Source: Colwellia psychrerythraea 34H
Lineage (GTDB): Bacteria; Pseudomonadota; Gammaproteobacteria; Enterobacterales; Alteromonadaceae
Assembly: GCF_000012325.1 (NCBI RefSeq)
Contig: NC_003910.7
Coordinates: 5,208,001 to 5,272,000, forward strand
Reading direction: 5' to 3'
DNA length: 64,000 nucleotides
Positions 63,234 to 64,000 of the stretch are shown piece by piece. The translations under genes and the position numbers were made by a program. The notes below the pieces were generated by a model. That model was not told the DNA's origin and did not search any database. It saw only the letters and a program-made list of their open reading frames with translations. The first letter of the stretch is position 1. Every line of letters begins with the position of its first letter.

Positions 63234-64000
63234 ATGAATTTTTTACGGAGATTCACCATACAGAAAAGATTATTCATTCTGGTGGTATTAATTATTATTG
63301 GTCTTTCAGTACTCGATGTTATGAGTTTGTCAGGAGAATACAAATCGTTAATGGAGCAAAAAAAACATACAACCGAAGAGCTAGTTGATAGTGCTTACAG
63401 CATTATTGAACACCACTATGCATTGCAACAAAAAGGTGAGCTCAATGAAAGTAAAGCAAAAGAGCAAGCGTTAAGTATCCTTGCCAGTATGCGCTATGAC
63501 AAAAATAACTATTTTTGGGTAAATGACTTTACGCCCAACATGATAATGCATCCGGTCAAACCAGCGCTTAACGGTAAAAATGTATCGGGCATTAAAGACG
63601 CCGATGGTAAGCCTTTATTTATCGATATGGTTAAGGTTGCCGAGGCTAAAGGTCATGGCTTCGTTTATTACAAGTGGGCTAAACCTGGTTTTGATGAACC
63701 TGTTGATAAAATTGGCTTTGTTAAAGGTTTCACCCCATGGCAGTGGATTATTGGCTCAGGTACTTACCTTGATGATATTGAGGCTACCTTTGCCAAACAA
63801 CGTAATATGCTCATTATTGATAGCCTCATTATCGCTATTATTATTATTGTTTTAAGCTATGTTATCGGAAAAAGTATTCTACTGCCCACTAAGTCAGCTG
63901 CTGAGTTAATGAAAGATATTGCCCAAGGTGATGGTGATCTTACTAATTATTTAGATGACACAGGTCACGATGAGATTTCTCGCTTATCTAATTATTTTAA
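63234..64000 (+). CDS. Methyl-accepting chemotaxis protein with sCache domain (partial)
   Basis: The first 255 residues of a chemoreceptor that runs off the window. A membrane segment at about 12-32 (RLFILVVLIIIGLSVLDVMS) is followed by a periplasmic sCache_2-type domain (about 40-180) with NYFWVNDFTPNMIMHP, LNGKNVSGIKDADGKPLF and GSGTYLDDIEATF, then a second membrane segment (about 187-208) and the beginning of a HAMP region. sCache_2 domains usually bind short carboxylates such as acetate, propionate or pyruvate, which fits the neighbouring porin and the symporter operon. AAAGGGA precedes the ATG by five bases. Confidence 0.9.
   Translation, partial: MNFLRRFTIQKRLFILVVLIIIGLSVLDVMSLSGEYKSLMEQKKHTTEELVDSAYSIIEHHYALQQKGELNESKAKEQALSILASMRYDKNNYFWVNDFTPNMIMHPVKPALNGKNVSGIKDADGKPLFIDMVKVAEAKGHGFVYYKWAKPGFDEPVDKIGFVKGFTPWQWIIGSGTYLDDIEATFAKQRNMLIIDSLIIAIIIIVLSYVIGKSILLPTKSAAELMKDIAQGDGDLTNYLDDTGHDEISRLSNYF

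Noticed and set aside
1..64000. CRISPR array, tRNA or rRNA genes, prophage
   Set aside because: I read for regular spacer arrays, cloverleaf-like segments and phage genes and found none that I could support.

Overview
The window looks like a chromosomal segment from a psychrophilic or marine gammaproteobacterium of the order Alteromonadales, most likely Colwellia or a close relative. The reasons are the AT-rich base composition, the protein families (assimilatory NasA/NirBD, a VC_2705-type solute symporter, a PEP-CTERM protein, TonB receptor, DcaP-like porin, many chemoreceptors and c-di-GMP enzymes) and the intergenic repeats whose ends read TTATACCAATC. The genus is an inference from family content; I saw no rRNA, tRNA, CRISPR array, prophage or complete insertion sequence.

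Layout. 1-2471: the start of an M20 amidohydrolase, an Asp/Glu-racemase-like (EutA/maleate-isomerase type) gene and a divergent Lrp/AsnC regulator, possibly the edge of an ectoine-degradation cluster. 2778-4951: aldo/keto reductase with a divergent LysR regulator. 5054-6356: an unrecognised 157-residue protein and a 2-oxoglutarate/Fe(II) oxygenase. 6429-13644: a sensory block with a PAS histidine kinase, a single-domain receiver, a MerR-type HTH-receiver protein, an Aer-type PAS chemoreceptor and a GAF-PAS-PAS-GGDEF-EAL protein whose GGDEF site is degenerate. 13722-15666: a Tat-exported SorA-like molybdoenzyme and a diheme cytochrome c. 15894-18455: gamma-glutamyltransferase and a DUF4442 hotdog protein. 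19001-22252: a glycine-betaine-type ABC importer operon with visibly higher GC, bounded by copies of an intergenic repeat. 22400-24306: a LysR regulator divergent from an SDR. 24928-25605: a PEP-CTERM protein behind two tandem sigma-54-like promoters. 26103-28292: a membrane diguanylate cyclase. 28402-32666: glmU, a DeoR regulator and glmS.

32779-45419 is a nitrate-assimilation region: nirB-nirD-nasA, a dCache-HAMP-GGDEF-EAL protein, a PP2C phosphatase-Ser/Thr kinase fusion and narK. The regions upstream of nirB and of narK each carry an almost identical sigma-54 -24/-12 element (TGGCAT-N6-TTGCT) with an NtrC-type dyad (GCACY-N5-RGTGC) about 100 bp further upstream. This argues that both transcripts are switched on together by nitrogen limitation, with the kinase/phosphatase probably acting on nitrate uptake or reduction.

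45704-51424: a small anchored protein, a two-subunit VC_2705-type symporter operon, and a divergent operon with a cNMP/CBS/DUF294 nucleotidyltransferase and a DnaQ-like exonuclease. 51819-55487: an M17 aminopeptidase and an S9 peptidase. 56000-59509: a TonB-dependent siderophore receptor convergent with an IroE/Fes-like esterase, each with a Fur-like box. 59868-64000: a chemoreceptor with a C-terminal ligand domain, a porin, and a truncated sCache chemoreceptor. A 14-bp dyad TAGAC-N4-GTCTA occurs twice between the symporter and nucleotidyltransferase operons and twice upstream of the porin, suggesting shared control of small-carboxylate uptake.

The best candidates for new biology are the nitrate kinase/phosphatase under NtrC/sigma-54 control, the TAGAC dyad regulon, the 268-270 bp palindromic repeat family that shapes gene ends, and the tandem sigma-54 promoters of the PEP-CTERM gene.
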